Shown in pieces: positions 15,372 to 23,493 of a DNA stretch of 64,000 nucleotides. The stretch comes from Nitrospirota bacterium (lineage in GTDB: Bacteria; Nitrospirota; Thermodesulfovibrionia; Thermodesulfovibrionales; UBA6898). The stretch is from NCBI GenBank assembly GCA_016235245.1, contig JACRLO010000012.1:56125-120124 (forward strand), given 5' to 3'. Position 1 is the stretch's first letter, and every line of letters begins with the position of its first letter. The position numbers and the translations under genes were made by a program. Under the pieces are notes generated by a model that worked only from the letters and a program-made list of their open reading frames with translations, made no database searches and was not told the origin of the DNA.

Positions 15372-15785
15372 TTAGCAGAAGAGGAGATGATCAGCCGTCT
15401 CCATCTCCTTCTGTATTTCACTATAGGATACGATGTTCGCTTTCATATCACCGCCGAGATCATCGGCATCCATAATCAGGTTTTCCCCGGTAAGGCCGAA
15501 CTTATCAAGATCTTCCTTGCAGATAAGGACCCTCAGATCGAGAAGAAGGGTATTCTTCGCATGACCTTCGTTTGTCGTGATGCCGTAATGCTTGCCGGCC
15601 TGCTGGTTCTTCATAATGTTGAATACGCCGTCTCCGACATAGGAAATAGAAGCCTCGACAAGGTCTCCGTCATTAAGGTAGATCTCGACCGTCTGACTTG
15701 AAATTGCATGGGTCAGAGCAAGCCTTGATGCCTCTGTTTTATAAGGAAGTGAACGGACAACAAATGCAAGTTTCTTGGTCGCCAT
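15372..15785 (-). CDS. DsrF/TusC-like sulfur relay protein
   Basis: A 137-residue DsrE/DsrF superfamily protein. The N-terminus KLAFVVRSLPYKTEASRLAL resembles the DsrF/TusC start, followed by VEIYLNDGDLVEASISYVGDGV. It contains RVLICKEDL and a terminal Cys, but I cannot map a catalytic cysteine with confidence. In sulfur-oxidising bacteria DsrE, DsrF and DsrH form a hexamer that binds DsrC. The gene lies between the DsrE-like gene and tusA with a strong ribosome site, so a structural partner role is plausible. Confidence 0.75.
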   Translation of the reverse strand: MATKKLAFVVRSLPYKTEASRLALTHAISSQTVEIYLNDGDLVEASISYVGDGVFNIMKNQQAGKHYGITTNEGHAKNTLLLDLRVLICKEDLDKFGLTGENLIMDADDLGGDMKANIVSYSEIQKEMETADHLLFC

Positions 15786-15786
15786 A

Positions 15787-16149
15787 TTAATCTCCTCCTA
15801 TATGCAGGACTCTATCTGCTTCAAAGGTGCTCGCAAGATACCAGTCCATGCTTTTGCGCTGAAAACCGTCGGGGCAGTCTTCCTTATGGTAGCCCCTTGC
15901 CTCTGCGCAGGCCTCACATGCTGTAATATTGAAATTGCCGGTTGCTAACATTTCCTGAAGGGTCTTTGAGAGAAATGAATAATCTTTAAAGGCCTTCTGT
16001 CCTTTTTTCGCAAGCATGGTAGCATTGCCGGACATCCAGAAATCGACTTTATGCCCTTTTTTCAAAGCAGCATCAGCAAGCTTTACCGAAAAATCAAGTG
16101 ACATTGAGCCTACAAGTGATGAAAATGTACCTATTGTTAATTTACCCAT
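15787..16149 (-). CDS. DsrE/TusD-like sulfur relay protein
   Basis: A 120-residue DsrE-family protein. Cys78 in ITACEACAEARGYH matches the position and context of the persulfide-carrying Cys of DsrE/TusD; Cys81 lies nearby, as does a terminal VLHIGGD strand. The N-terminus KLTIGTFSSLVGSMSLDFSVKLADAALKKGH has the Rossmann-like strand-loop-helix of the family. The stop is 1 nt from the next gene start. Likely role: transfer of sulfane sulfur between TusA and DsrC. Confidence 0.78.
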   Translation of the reverse strand: MGKLTIGTFSSLVGSMSLDFSVKLADAALKKGHKVDFWMSGNATMLAKKGQKAFKDYSFLSKTLQEMLATGNFNITACEACAEARGYHKEDCPDGFQRKSMDWYLASTFEADRVLHIGGD

Positions 16150-16158
16150 AGTACCCTC

Positions 16159-16455
16159 CTATAACCAGATTACTTTTTCGTAATCGTTAAATATAAGATC
16201 AACCACATCGCCGTAGTTGACAGCCTTTACGCGGCTATCGAGCTTGTCAGCCGTAAAGCCTCTGCTCTCGAAGTCCTCGGTCAAGGCATAGAAGTCAGCC
16301 TTCTTGTCAAGGATGGCACAAGCCTTGCCACCTTCTTTTGCTGCAGCATGATACACACCATTGCCGACAAGAATAATGCCGAGTTTTTCAGCACTGAGCC
16401 TGTCCACGATATCAGATCCGGTCCGGTAGTCGCTCATAAGGACAGCTAATTTCAT
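16159..16455 (-). CDS. DsrH/TusB-like sulfur relay protein
   Basis: A 98-residue DsrH-like protein: IILVGNGVYHAA in the centre and the C-terminus EKVIWL, comparable to the hydrophobic VWL-type end of DsrH/TusB. The Cys near position 20 that is usual in DsrH is absent; the only Cys is in KACAILDKK. It is the first gene of a unit with its own promoter (16495-16524) and AAGGAGG at 16464-16470, 8 nt before the ATG. The order here (H, E, F, tusA) differs from the dsrEFH order of purple sulfur bacteria. Confidence 0.7.
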   Translation of the reverse strand: MKLAVLMSDYRTGSDIVDRLSAEKLGIILVGNGVYHAAAKEGGKACAILDKKADFYALTEDFESRGFTADKLDSRVKAVNYGDVVDLIFNDYEKVIWL

Positions 16456-16494
16456 TCAGGATACCTCCTTAAATAGGGTTGTGAAAAGTTCTGT

Positions 16495-16524
16495 TTTATA
16501 CCAGTTACCAGCAAATTGCGTCAA
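16495..16524 (-). promoter_or_regulatory. Sigma70-type promoter for the dsrHEF-tusA unit
   Basis: On the - strand, TTGACG (16519-16524) and TATAAA (16495-16500) are separated by 18 nt, each one mismatch from consensus. The predicted start is about 35 nt upstream of the ATG at 16455. It separates the sulfur-relay genes from the preceding dsrP-ferredoxin genes. Confidence 0.6.
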
Positions 16525-16607
16525 GACAAAACCTGCATAATACTGTTTTCGTTCGCTTCCCGTCACCCCGTGATTCTGGGCGTGTCCGGCAGCGAAAAAG
16601 AAATTCG

Positions 16608-16793
16608 TTACATCTCGGTAAGAGTTACTGCTCCTGACGGGCAGACACTCGTGCAGGTCTGACAACCTTCACAATCATCTGCGCGCGTTGCAACAGACTT
16701 GCCATCAACCATGTCAAACACACTGACAGGACAGTTGTTTACACACTCCTCGCAGCCAGTACAAGTATCGGCATTCACAGTTAAAAGATACAT
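16608..16793 (-). CDS. Small 2x[4Fe-4S] ferredoxin
   Basis: A 61-residue ferredoxin with two cluster motifs: CTGCEECVNNCP near the start and CEGCQTCTSVCPSG near the end. This is a complete bacterial-type dicluster ferredoxin. It lies 70 nt downstream of dsrP with its own strong AAAGGAGG site, so it may be an electron donor or acceptor for the Dsr system, for example for DsrAB or the DsrK side of the complex. That link is inferred from position only. Confidence 0.9.
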   Translation of the reverse strand: MYLLTVNADTCTGCEECVNNCPVSVFDMVDGKSVATRADDCEGCQTCTSVCPSGAVTLTEM

Positions 16794-16863
16794 GCTATTT
16801 CCTCCTTTTTTAATTAAATGTTGCTATTCGTATGCAATGGCAATTAATAAATTCACCTTGCTG

Positions 16864-18030
16864 TCAGTGCTCAACTGCACCATTTTCTTCCCTGACTCCC
16901 ACGGCTACCTTATAGAGCAGCGTAAGAACGAGCAGTCCAACAGCATAAACACCAAAGGTGATCGCAAGCTCAGGCATGGTCGGCGCATATTCCGTCACCC
17001 GCTCAAATGGGTTCGGCACAAACCCGCCGATGACAAGGCCCATACCCTTGTCAATCCATGCTGCAATAATAACCCCCACGAGCGCGACCTTCAGCGTCCC
17101 CTCGTTCTGGCGGGTGGACGGGTTTACCAGAAGTGCTATGCTGGCAAAGGCAAGCACTGCAGCAGTCCACATCCAGGGCACAAGCTTGGTATGCCCGTCA
17201 AGTCCGGCAAAGAGATAAACAAGCGGATGCGCATGACCGGGGATACCGCTATAGAATGCTGTAAACACTTCAAGAAGAAAGAAAAAGACGTTCGCGCACA
17301 TCGCATACGTGACGATCTTGGCCAGTGATTGGATGGCCTCCTGCCCAGGATCAAACTTGCTGAACTTCCTCACCAAAAGAGCAAGAAGCACTAAAATTGC
17401 AGGACCGCCTGCAAAAGCTGAGGCAAGGAACCTGGCTGCCATAATAGCGGTAAGCCAGAGATGCCTGCCGGGAAGTCCTGCATAGAGGAATGCCGTTACC
17501 GTATGAATACTGACTGCCCAGGGAATCGAAAGGTAGATCAGCGGCTTGACCCACTGGGGCGGCGCCACCTGCTTCTGATCAGCCGCAAGCGTTGTCCAGC
17601 CAATGATGATATTCAGGAAAAGGTACCCGTTCAGCACAAGCGCATCCCAGAACATAACCGAATTCAGCGTTGGATGCAGGACAACATTCAAGACCCGCAT
17701 CGGCTGGCCCATGTCAACGAGGATGAAGAGCATGCACATCGAGACAGCAGAGACAGCAAGAAATTCACCGAGGATAACGATCTTGCCGAACTTCTTGAAA
17801 TTATGCAGATAGTAAGGGATAACGAGCATAACTGCTGATGCCGCCACGCCAACGAGGAACGTAAACTGGGCTATATAGAATCCCCAGGAAACATCCCTGC
17901 TCAGTCCGGTAATCCCCAGACCTTCATTGAGCTGCTTCATATAGGCGATAAAACCGACACCTATCACTGCAAGCAGAAAAAATATCCATGCCCAGTATCT
18001 GTTACTGCCGCTAAGGGCCCTTTCAAACAT
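16864..18030 (-). CDS. dsrP: DsrP, NrfD-like membrane subunit
   Basis: DsrP is the polytopic quinol-interacting subunit of DsrMKJOP, in the NrfD/PsrC family. The protein has about ten membrane segments from residue 15 onward; [26 protein letters not shown] is a family-typical loop. I chose ATG 18030 because GGAGG at 18039-18043 is 8 nt upstream; the open frame extends to a TTG at 18045. It overlaps the dsrO 3' end by 8 nt. With DsrO and DsrJ it forms the module that faces the periplasm. Confidence 0.94.
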   Translation of the reverse strand: MFERALSGSNRYWAWIFFLLAVIGVGFIAYMKQLNEGLGITGLSRDVSWGFYIAQFTFLVGVAASAVMLVIPYYLHNFKKFGKIVILGEFLAVSAVSMCMLFILVDMGQPMRVLNVVLHPTLNSVMFWDALVLNGYLFLNIIIGWTTLAADQKQVAPPQWVKPLIYLSIPWAVSIHTVTAFLYAGLPGRHLWLTAIMAARFLASAFAGGPAILVLLALLVRKFSKFDPGQEAIQSLAKIVTYAMCANVFFFLLEVFTAFYSGIPGHAHPLVYLFAGLDGHTKLVPWMWTAAVLAFASIALLVNPSTRQNEGTLKVALVGVIIAAWIDKGMGLVIGGFVPNPFERVTEYAPTMPELAITFGVYAVGLLVLTLLYKVAVGVREENGAVEH

Positions 18031-18832
18031 GCTCGCCACCTCCAATTACGTAGTAGATACTCGGCTGTGTCCCGAGTTCAGGCTTACGCCTGATCGTATA
18101 CTTCTCGGCGATAACCTTTCTGACCTCTGATTTCGGGTCTTCCAGATCGCCAAATACGATTGCGCCATTGGACGCCTCGGCACATGCCGGCTGCTTGCCG
18201 ATTGCGAGTCTTTCATAGCAGGCAGTACATTTTTCTACAACACCGATCATACGGGTCGGGAATTCTTTATTCTCTACCTTAATGGCATTATCTTTCCGCG
18301 GATCAACATAGTTAAAACTTCTTGCGCCAAACGGGCAGGCTGCCATGCAGAACCTGCAGCCAATGCATCGATGCATGTCCTGCATCACAATACCGTCGCT
18401 CTTGCGCTTGAATGTTGCCTGGGTCGGACAGACCCTGACGCAGGCAGGGTTCGCACAGTGGTTGCAGAAGAGCAGAAAATTCTTCTCCTGCAGCTCTTTG
18501 TTCATGATCTTATCTTCAGTCAGTGTAGGGAACGTATGCTCATAATCATCTTTCCATATCCATTTGATCTCATGCTTCGGATTGTTGAGTGTCGGAACAT
18601 TATGGATGTTATGGCATGCGTCAATACACTTTTGGTAATCCTCATCTGTTTTGAGTCTGCTGACATCAACCACAAATCCCCACCGTTTTGCTTTAAGGGC
18701 TTTAGGATCAGGAGATGTCTGTGACGCCTCAAGTCCGCCCCTTCCGAGGCTTGTAATGGCCGTAGCGCTGCCGACACCAAGGATAGTGGAAACGCTTGCT
18801 AATTTCAGAAATTGTCTTCTGTTTAAACTCAT
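18023..18832 (-). CDS. dsrO: DsrO, periplasmic iron-sulfur subunit with Tat signal
   Basis: DsrO is a periplasmic ferredoxin-like subunit of DsrMKJOP. From ATG 18832 it starts [14 protein letters not shown], a twin-arginine signal. Cluster motifs follow: [44 protein letters not shown], plus CIDACH nearer the N-terminus, enough for several [4Fe-4S] clusters. AGGAGG stands just before this ATG; the longer frame to 18871 would bury the Tat motif. It overlaps dsrJ by 4 nt and dsrP by 8 nt. Confidence 0.95.
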   Translation of the reverse strand: MSLNRRQFLKLASVSTILGVGSATAITSLGRGGLEASQTSPDPKALKAKRWGFVVDVSRLKTDEDYQKCIDACHNIHNVPTLNNPKHEIKWIWKDDYEHTFPTLTEDKIMNKELQEKNFLLFCNHCANPACVRVCPTQATFKRKSDGIVMQDMHRCIGCRFCMAACPFGARSFNYVDPRKDNAIKVENKEFPTRMIGVVEKCTACYERLAIGKQPACAEASNGAIVFGDLEDPKSEVRKVIAEKYTIRRKPELGTQPSIYYVIGGGEHV

Positions 18833-19230
18833 GACTTTTCCTCCTTCGGGGCGATATGGCAGCTCCAGCAATAGGGTTTCACAGCCATGTAGTTATGACA
18901 CTTGTCACAGAACTCCTTCTTGTTTGAATGACATTTCATACAGGTATTTTGGAGACTGATAACGTAATTGCCGCCGTTAGACCTGCTGGTGTATATCCGG
19001 TTGCCGTTTCTGACGACCTCGTCCCGCCAGGTGTTCAGAAGCTGCATATGCTCTGCCCTCATGAACTCCTTGCTCTCCACGCACTGCTTCACCGGCATGG
19101 CATTGATCTCCGGCGTGTTGAGGCTCGGTTCGATCTTCGCATTTGCCTTCCCAAGGTTCAGCAGGAACGGTAATGCAGCCAGGATAAAGAAGACTGCAAG
19201 CCCTGCCATGATCTTTCCGGAATTATACAT
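18829..19230 (-). CDS. dsrJ: DsrJ, triheme cytochrome c
   Basis: DsrJ is the small periplasmic cytochrome of DsrMKJOP. The 133-residue protein has an uncleaved-looking N-terminal hydrophobic anchor (residues about 8-25) and three CxxCH haem sites: C97-H101, C108-H112 and C121-H125. Cys50 in MPVKQCVES matches the conserved cysteine proposed as an unusual axial haem ligand in this family. It overlaps dsrK by one base and dsrO by 4 nt, typical of the conserved K-J-O order. Confidence 0.96.
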   Translation of the reverse strand: MYNSGKIMAGLAVFFILAALPFLLNLGKANAKIEPSLNTPEINAMPVKQCVESKEFMRAEHMQLLNTWRDEVVRNGNRIYTSRSNGGNYVISLQNTCMKCHSNKKEFCDKCHNYMAVKPYCWSCHIAPKEEKS

Positions 19231-20843
19231 TATTCGTTACCTCCCTTCCCGGGGAGCGGTTCGCCGCGAAGGTTCGTCTCCCTTTCCTTCTCTCCTGTCA
19301 TAATCAGGGCGTTCGCCACCAGTTCATGCACCCCGGCAACACGCGTTCCCGGCACCCAGTAGTCCATGGAAGCAGAGAGCGTTGCCCTGTCAATAGCGCA
19401 GACATTTGCAAGCGTGTTCACCCCGTGTTTGTCTACAACATGTTTTACGGCATTCGCCCTTGGCAGGCCGCCGCGCATCCTGAGCTCCATATTCTCGCTG
19501 GCATTCAGGCCTGTTCCGCTGCCGCAGCAGAACGTCCGTTCCCTGATTGTATTTTCAGGCATCTCATGGAATTTATTGCATACGTTATTAATGATATAGC
19601 GCGGCTCTTCGAGAAGCCCCATGCCCCTGGCAGTATTGCAGGAGTCATGGTACGTTACGATAAGATCATCGTTTCTGGTCGGATCAAGCTTCAGCTTCCC
19701 GTTCTTGATCAGGTCAGCCGTAAACTCGGTGATATGGATCATCTTGGTCGACGCAGCATTATCGAAGACCGTTCCGGTGATCGGGGATTTCGGCACTTCC
19801 ATGAAATCAGCCGGGCCGTTCCAGGTATCCATATATTGGTTCAGAACCCTCCACATATGGCCGCATTCTCCGCCAATGATATATTTTACGCCGAGTCTTT
19901 TCGCCTCAGCGTAGATCTTGGAATTCAGCCTCTTGGCCATTTCGTTTGACGTGAATAAGCCAAAGTTGCCGCCTTCTGACGCATAGGTTGACCAGGTGTA
20001 ATCAAGCCCCAGTTCATGGAAGAGCATCATGTACCCCATACAGGTGAATGTTCCCGGGTCTGCGAAGAGGTCGCCTGACGGCGTTACGAAGAGGATCTCT
20101 GCACCCTTCCGGTTGAATGATGGGTTAATCCTGATACCGGTTATGGTTTCGATATCGTCAACCATGCCTTCAACACTGTTCATGATGGCATGCGGCTCAA
20201 GGCCGAGGTGGTTTCCCTTCATGTAGCAGTTTGCTACCGGCCCCGATATCCAGTCAGTGTTCAGGCCGAGGAGATTCGTGAACTCCCTTGCCATCATCGT
20301 TATCTCTGCCGTGTCTATGCCGTAGGGGCAGAAGACCGAACACCTCCTGCACTCTGTGCACTGATAAAAATAATACCACCACTCCTTCAGTACGGCCGTG
20401 TCGAGCTCGCGGGCACCGGCAAGCTTACCGAGATATTTGCCTGAGTTCGTAAAATACTTTCTGTAAACAGATCTCATGAGCTCGGCTCTGAGCACAGGCA
20501 TGTTCTTGGGATCGCCGCCGCCGATGAAGAAGTGGCATTTGTCCGCGCACGCCCCGCATCGGACGCATATATCCATGAATATCTTGAAGGAGCGGTATTT
20601 GGAAAGCCTGTCTGCCATTGCCTCTAGGACCGTTCCTTCCCAGTCCTGCGGCAGTTTCCAGTTCTCTTCAACCGGAGACCAGTCGCGGGCATTCGGGAAT
20701 TCTACCGTAGCGAGGTTTTTCCCCTTGGCTCCCCAGCAGAAGTTGCCCTGTTTGAATTCAACCGTTTTATCCATCCAGTTTTCAGACTGGGGCGGGTTAT
20801 AATCTATCTTCATGAGTTCTTCTGGTGTTGGAAGTTTTGCCAT
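19230..20843 (-). CDS. dsrK: DsrK, HdrD-like iron-sulfur subunit
   Basis: DsrK is the cytoplasmic catalytic subunit of DsrMKJOP and is thought to reduce (or oxidise) the DsrC trisulfide/disulfide. Two [4Fe-4S] motifs are present: C93/C96/C99/C103 (CVRCGACADKC) and C161/C164/C167/C171 (CTECRRCSVFC). The HdrD-type special cluster motif CCGSGTG and the YHDSCNTARG loop are in the C-terminal half. At 537 residues it is the usual size. It starts 2 nt after the end of the dsrM C-terminal ORF. Confidence 0.96.
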   Translation of the reverse strand: MAKLPTPEELMKIDYNPPQSENWMDKTVEFKQGNFCWGAKGKNLATVEFPNARDWSPVEENWKLPQDWEGTVLEAMADRLSKYRSFKIFMDICVRCGACADKCHFFIGGGDPKNMPVLRAELMRSVYRKYFTNSGKYLGKLAGARELDTAVLKEWWYYFYQCTECRRCSVFCPYGIDTAEITMMAREFTNLLGLNTDWISGPVANCYMKGNHLGLEPHAIMNSVEGMVDDIETITGIRINPSFNRKGAEILFVTPSGDLFADPGTFTCMGYMMLFHELGLDYTWSTYASEGGNFGLFTSNEMAKRLNSKIYAEAKRLGVKYIIGGECGHMWRVLNQYMDTWNGPADFMEVPKSPITGTVFDNAASTKMIHITEFTADLIKNGKLKLDPTRNDDLIVTYHDSCNTARGMGLLEEPRYIINNVCNKFHEMPENTIRERTFCCGSGTGLNASENMELRMRGGLPRANAVKHVVDKHGVNTLANVCAIDRATLSASMDYWVPGTRVAGVHELVANALIMTGEKERETNLRGEPLPGKGGNE

Positions 20844-20845
20844 GA

Positions 20846-21505
20846 TTACTCCTTTTCGACCGGTAGCCCGGCCTTCTTCATCTTCTCCCTGAAGTCATCC
20901 TCATATTCCTCATATGTGTGGACATGCACAGGATAGTTCCAGGGGTTGATATGCCGCACAATTCTGCTATCGTTCGCCATATTCCTTGTTGGGCTTAGGA
21001 ATACTCCTCCCATATGCATCAGTTTGCTGAAAGGAAAATACATGAGCAGCGTACAGATCAGAAAAAGATGCACGTAGAATATCGCGCCTATGCCCTGCGG
21101 TATAATCGGGCTCAGACTGACCAGGCCCATAGCAAACTGTTTTACCGCGACAATATGCACTTTAAACATATATCTCATAAGAATGCCGGAAAGCGCAATG
21201 CCGAGGATCAGGAAGAGCGGGAAAAAGTCGGCAGCAAGAGAGATATACCTGATCTGCGGCAGATAGAGCCTCCTGAAAAGGAGAAACGTAACAGCACCCA
21301 GGATTACGGCATCGGTCATATAGAAAAGCGGCGCCCCTACCTGGAAAAAACTGTCCACTCCCTCCATCATGCTGAGAACCAAGGGCACATCCTGAAAAAA
21401 GAAACGGAAGTGCCTTGCAAAGATAAAGAGAAATGTCCAATGAAAGGCCAGGCCTGCGAGCCAGAGCAATTTCTCAGACCCGTAAACGATCTTGACATCC
21501 TTCAT
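20846..21505 (-). CDS. dsrM: DsrM C-terminal part, after an in-frame stop
   Basis: This 219-residue ORF is the nitrate-reductase-gamma-like haem b membrane domain of DsrM, beginning KIVYGSEKLLWLAGLAFHWTFLF with about five membrane helices and conserved histidines. It follows the N-terminal ORF in the same reading frame, separated only by one TAG codon (21506-21508) and starting with the ATG directly after it. Together the two ORFs give 330 codons, the length of an ordinary DsrM. The upstream ribosome site is poor (CTGAAGACA), so production would depend on reinitiation, readthrough, or the stop being an error. Confidence 0.88.
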   Translation of the reverse strand: MKDVKIVYGSEKLLWLAGLAFHWTFLFIFARHFRFFFQDVPLVLSMMEGVDSFFQVGAPLFYMTDAVILGAVTFLLFRRLYLPQIRYISLAADFFPLFLILGIALSGILMRYMFKVHIVAVKQFAMGLVSLSPIIPQGIGAIFYVHLFLICTLLMYFPFSKLMHMGGVFLSPTRNMANDSRIVRHINPWNYPVHVHTYEEYEDDFREKMKKAGLPVEKE

Positions 21506-21838
21506 CTATGTCTTCAGGTTTCTGAAGAGGGAGCGGAAGACCAGCACTTCAAGAAGCATCCTGCCGACAACCTGCAGTGTCGTGACAGGATTCTCGAGTT
21601 TGTCATGTTTGATCCACGGAAGCGTCTTTTGCTGCCCGCAGGTAGTAGGAATGCAGAATGGCACGGGGGACTTCGCCCACTGCAGAACGCGGTACATGAA
21701 CCCAAAAATAAAGACCGCAACAGCTGCATAGGGAACTATGACCCCGAAGAAGAATTCCACCTGATGTGCCACTGTCACCCCGACCAATGCAAGCAGCGCG
21801 AGTACCACAACTGCAATGAAGGGCAATACGACTTTCAT
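21506..21838 (-). CDS. dsrM: DsrM N-terminal part, ending at an amber codon
   Basis: A 110-residue ORF with one or two N-terminal membrane helices and the conserved DsrM loop SPVPFCIPTTCGQQKTLPWIK followed by LLEVLVFRSLFRNLKT, then TAG. In intact DsrM this loop runs directly into the VYGS-K-LWL helix found in the next ORF. DsrM passes electrons from menaquinol to DsrK. The start overlaps the preceding RsbRD-like gene by 4 nt, so translation is coupled. Confidence 0.88.
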   Translation of the reverse strand: MKVVLPFIAVVVLALLALVGVTVAHQVEFFFGVIVPYAAVAVFIFGFMYRVLQWAKSPVPFCIPTTCGQQKTLPWIKHDKLENPVTTLQVVGRMLLEVLVFRSLFRNLKT

Positions 21839-22398
21839 GTGTTTACCTCTTTCTTTGGTATTGAAATGAACATGGTTTCTTGTTTCGCTCCCTCGACCTC
21901 TGTGACCAGATTCGCCTGCTGGAGGAGCCTGTAGGTCATGTTCCTCATCTCGTTCGCCTTAATATCGTAGAGCTTTTCGCGGCACTGCATGAAGATATCA
22001 AAGGCGATGAGGACAAGGGAATCGATCTGTGATTCGAGGGCAGCGAGTTCCTCGGCAAGTTCTGACGTAAGGGGTATATCACTGATCCCCTCCCTGATAA
22101 TGCTCTTGAGAAAAAAGATGAATGCTACTGCCTGGGCAGCAGTAAATTCCTGGATTGCCCTTACTCTGATCATAGCATCAAGAAACCCAGAGACCTTTTC
22201 GATCTCGCCGCCATGGACAAGCTCCTGAAAAATACCCCCTATCCCCTCATGAATGGTCTGACCAACCGGATTAGCAAATCTGTCCTTCTGGTTCTTGAGG
22301 AACTTGGCAGTCTCAGGAGGATAGGTGTCGAGAATGCGGTCGAACCATGAGGCAAGAATAACGTCTTTTTTTTCTGCTAGGATATGCTTCAGGCTCAT
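21835..22398 (-). CDS. RsbRD N-terminal-domain-like protein upstream of dsrM
   Basis: A 187-residue soluble helical protein from ATG 22398 (MSLKHILAEKKDVILASWFDRILDTYP). The sequence resembles the RsbRD N-terminal domain, a globin-like sensor domain of stressosome proteins; ASWFDRI and FLDAMIRVRAIQEFTAAQAVAFIF are typical. It overlaps dsrM by 4 nt and is the first gene after the dsrC terminator, so it may regulate or assemble the complex. Similar genes have been noted before dsrM in other sulfur bacteria (perhaps those called dsrT), but I am not certain of that name. Confidence 0.75.
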   Translation of the reverse strand: MSLKHILAEKKDVILASWFDRILDTYPPETAKFLKNQKDRFANPVGQTIHEGIGGIFQELVHGGEIEKVSGFLDAMIRVRAIQEFTAAQAVAFIFFLKSIIREGISDIPLTSELAEELAALESQIDSLVLIAFDIFMQCREKLYDIKANEMRNMTYRLLQQANLVTEVEGAKQETMFISIPKKEVNT

Positions 22399-22480
22399 CT
22401 GGTGCAAAATTCTCCTCTGATTTTTGTAGATAGAGAACTCGTGTCTTTCTGAAGTGATACACTCTTGGCCCATGCAGCAG

Positions 22481-22515
22481 AAAAAACAATACCCCAATGA
22501 ATACTCAATGGGGTA
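22481..22515 (-). terminator. Intrinsic terminator after dsrC
   Basis: Near-palindrome TACCCCAATGA / TCAATGGGGTA (7 bp, one mismatch, 3 bp) with a 4-nt loop. On the - strand it is followed by TTGTTTTTT. It lies about 35 nt beyond the dsrC stop, isolating dsrC from the dsrM operon; the + side also has a short T-run. Confidence 0.75.
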
Positions 22516-22548
22516 CTATTTTTGTCAGCCGCCTCTGCAGCCAAAGGG

Positions 22549-22884
22549 CTATACGCAGCCTGTAGGCTTTGGAAGCCCTGCATACTTACATGCCTGCTTT
22601 GCAGGACCGCCCGGATAGAGCTCGTACAGATACTTGGTGTTGCCTTTTTCAGGCCCCATCGCTTTTCCGATCTCCTTGACCAGGATCTTGATCATCGGGG
22701 CAATCTGGTACTGTTTGTAGTAGTCACGCAGGAAGTTGATAACTTCCCAGTGTGCAGGAGTGAGAGTAACTCCGTCCTGGCTAGCAAGAACGTCTGCAAG
22801 CTCCTTTGTCCAATCATCAAGGTTCAGAAGATATCCATCATCATCTACCTCGATTGACTTTCCCTGAAAATCCATTGTTGCCAT
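22549..22884 (-). CDS. dsrC: DsrC, sulfur carrier substrate of dissimilatory sulfite reductase
   Basis: DsrC receives sulfur as a trisulfide from DsrAB and is recycled by DsrMKJOP. The 111-residue protein ends ACKYAGLPKPTGCV, with both strictly conserved cysteines: penultimate Cys110 and Cys99, ten residues apart, which distinguishes true DsrC from TusE-like copies with only one. The ATG follows GGGGGAAG. It has about 250 nt of upstream non-coding DNA and its own terminator, consistent with separate, high expression. Confidence 0.97.
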   Translation of the reverse strand: MATMDFQGKSIEVDDDGYLLNLDDWTKELADVLASQDGVTLTPAHWEVINFLRDYYKQYQIAPMIKILVKEIGKAMGPEKGNTKYLYELYPGGPAKQACKYAGLPKPTGCV

Positions 22885-23136
22885 GCTTTCTTCCCCCTTT
22901 TACTTAGGTTCAAAATACATTCGAAGGGATTACTCCCTACATCATGAATGCTTGATTAATAAACAGGCTCTGTTATGAGCTATAAACAGTAATACAGAAA
23001 CCGGCCCCCGGTCAAATAAAAAAATCTTATCAACAGATGATTCTTCTTTATTTTTTGCAGACTGGGTTGCCAGAATTCGAAACTCAATATATAAGCATAC
23101 GAAAAGGTAACGTTTCAACTGTGCGAGGCATGGATA
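22885..23136. other. Intergenic region upstream of dsrC
   Basis: About 250 nt without a gene, separating the dsrN operon from dsrC. It should hold the dsrC promoter, but I see no convincing -35/-10 pair. A short GC hairpin (ACCGG-CCC-CCGGT, 23000-23012) could be a weak terminator for the zinc-ribbon gene. Confidence 0.4.
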
Positions 23137-23493
23137 CTATTTTTTCAGCTTAACGAAGAGATAGACCGGGGAACGTTTTCCCCTGCCGAGTGATTCTGAG
23201 CTGAACCGGTTCTTCCTTGCATCATAGTTAAACTCTTTCACTTCATAGTCTTCTTCGGGCGTCATAGACCATGCTTTGTCCAGATCCCCGTTGCAAAGAA
23301 GAGTCAGGCCGTCAACATAGGCATCGCCGACATTATGTCCGGAACCATCATACACAAAGACAGCTCCGCATTCACATTTCCCGCCGTTTATCACATTCCC
23401 AAATTTTGAGATGATCTCCTCAAGTTCCCCAAGAGGCTGCTCACAAAATGGGCAGCCCAGCACATCATTATGACCTCGTCTTCCTTCACTCAT
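23137..23493 (-). CDS. Zinc-ribbon-like protein of the dsrN-dsrC interval
   Basis: A 118-residue protein I do not recognise. Four cysteines form a probable zinc ribbon: C14 and C17 (CPFC) and C40 and C42 (CEC), with a further Cys in LLCNGD. The rest is acidic in the middle and basic at the end (KNRFSSESLGRGKRSPVYLFVKLKK). Its start shares a base with the stop of the preceding gene, so it is co-translated with the helical protein and dsrN. The position between dsrN and dsrC suggests a role in Dsr maturation, but nothing in the sequence proves it. Confidence 0.75.
   Translation of the reverse strand: MSEGRRGHNDVLGCPFCEQPLGELEEIISKFGNVINGGKCECGAVFVYDGSGHNVGDAYVDGLTLLCNGDLDKAWSMTPEEDYEVKEFNYDARKNRFSSESLGRGKRSPVYLFVKLKK

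Noticed and set aside
16456..16665. Short - strand open frame between the ferredoxin and DsrH-like genes
   Set aside because: It overlaps the ferredoxin end out of frame, and the interval is better explained by a promoter and leader for the DsrH-like gene.
19326..19949. 207-codon + strand open frame opposite dsrK
   Set aside because: Antisense to the conserved dsrK coding sequence; no protein family resemblance.
21506..21508. TAG in dsrM as a pyrrolysine codon or evidence for a recoded genome
   Set aside because: TAG clearly ends several other genes here (cbiET, cbiF, cbiGH), and no pyl genes or PYLIS-like context are seen. Mutation, error or reinitiation are simpler.
21014..21934. 306-codon + strand open frame opposite dsrM and the RsbRD-like gene
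   Set aside because: It is antisense to clearly conserved coding sequence, has no ribosome site and an improbable composition rich in His, Lys, Glu and Arg. It is a shadow frame.
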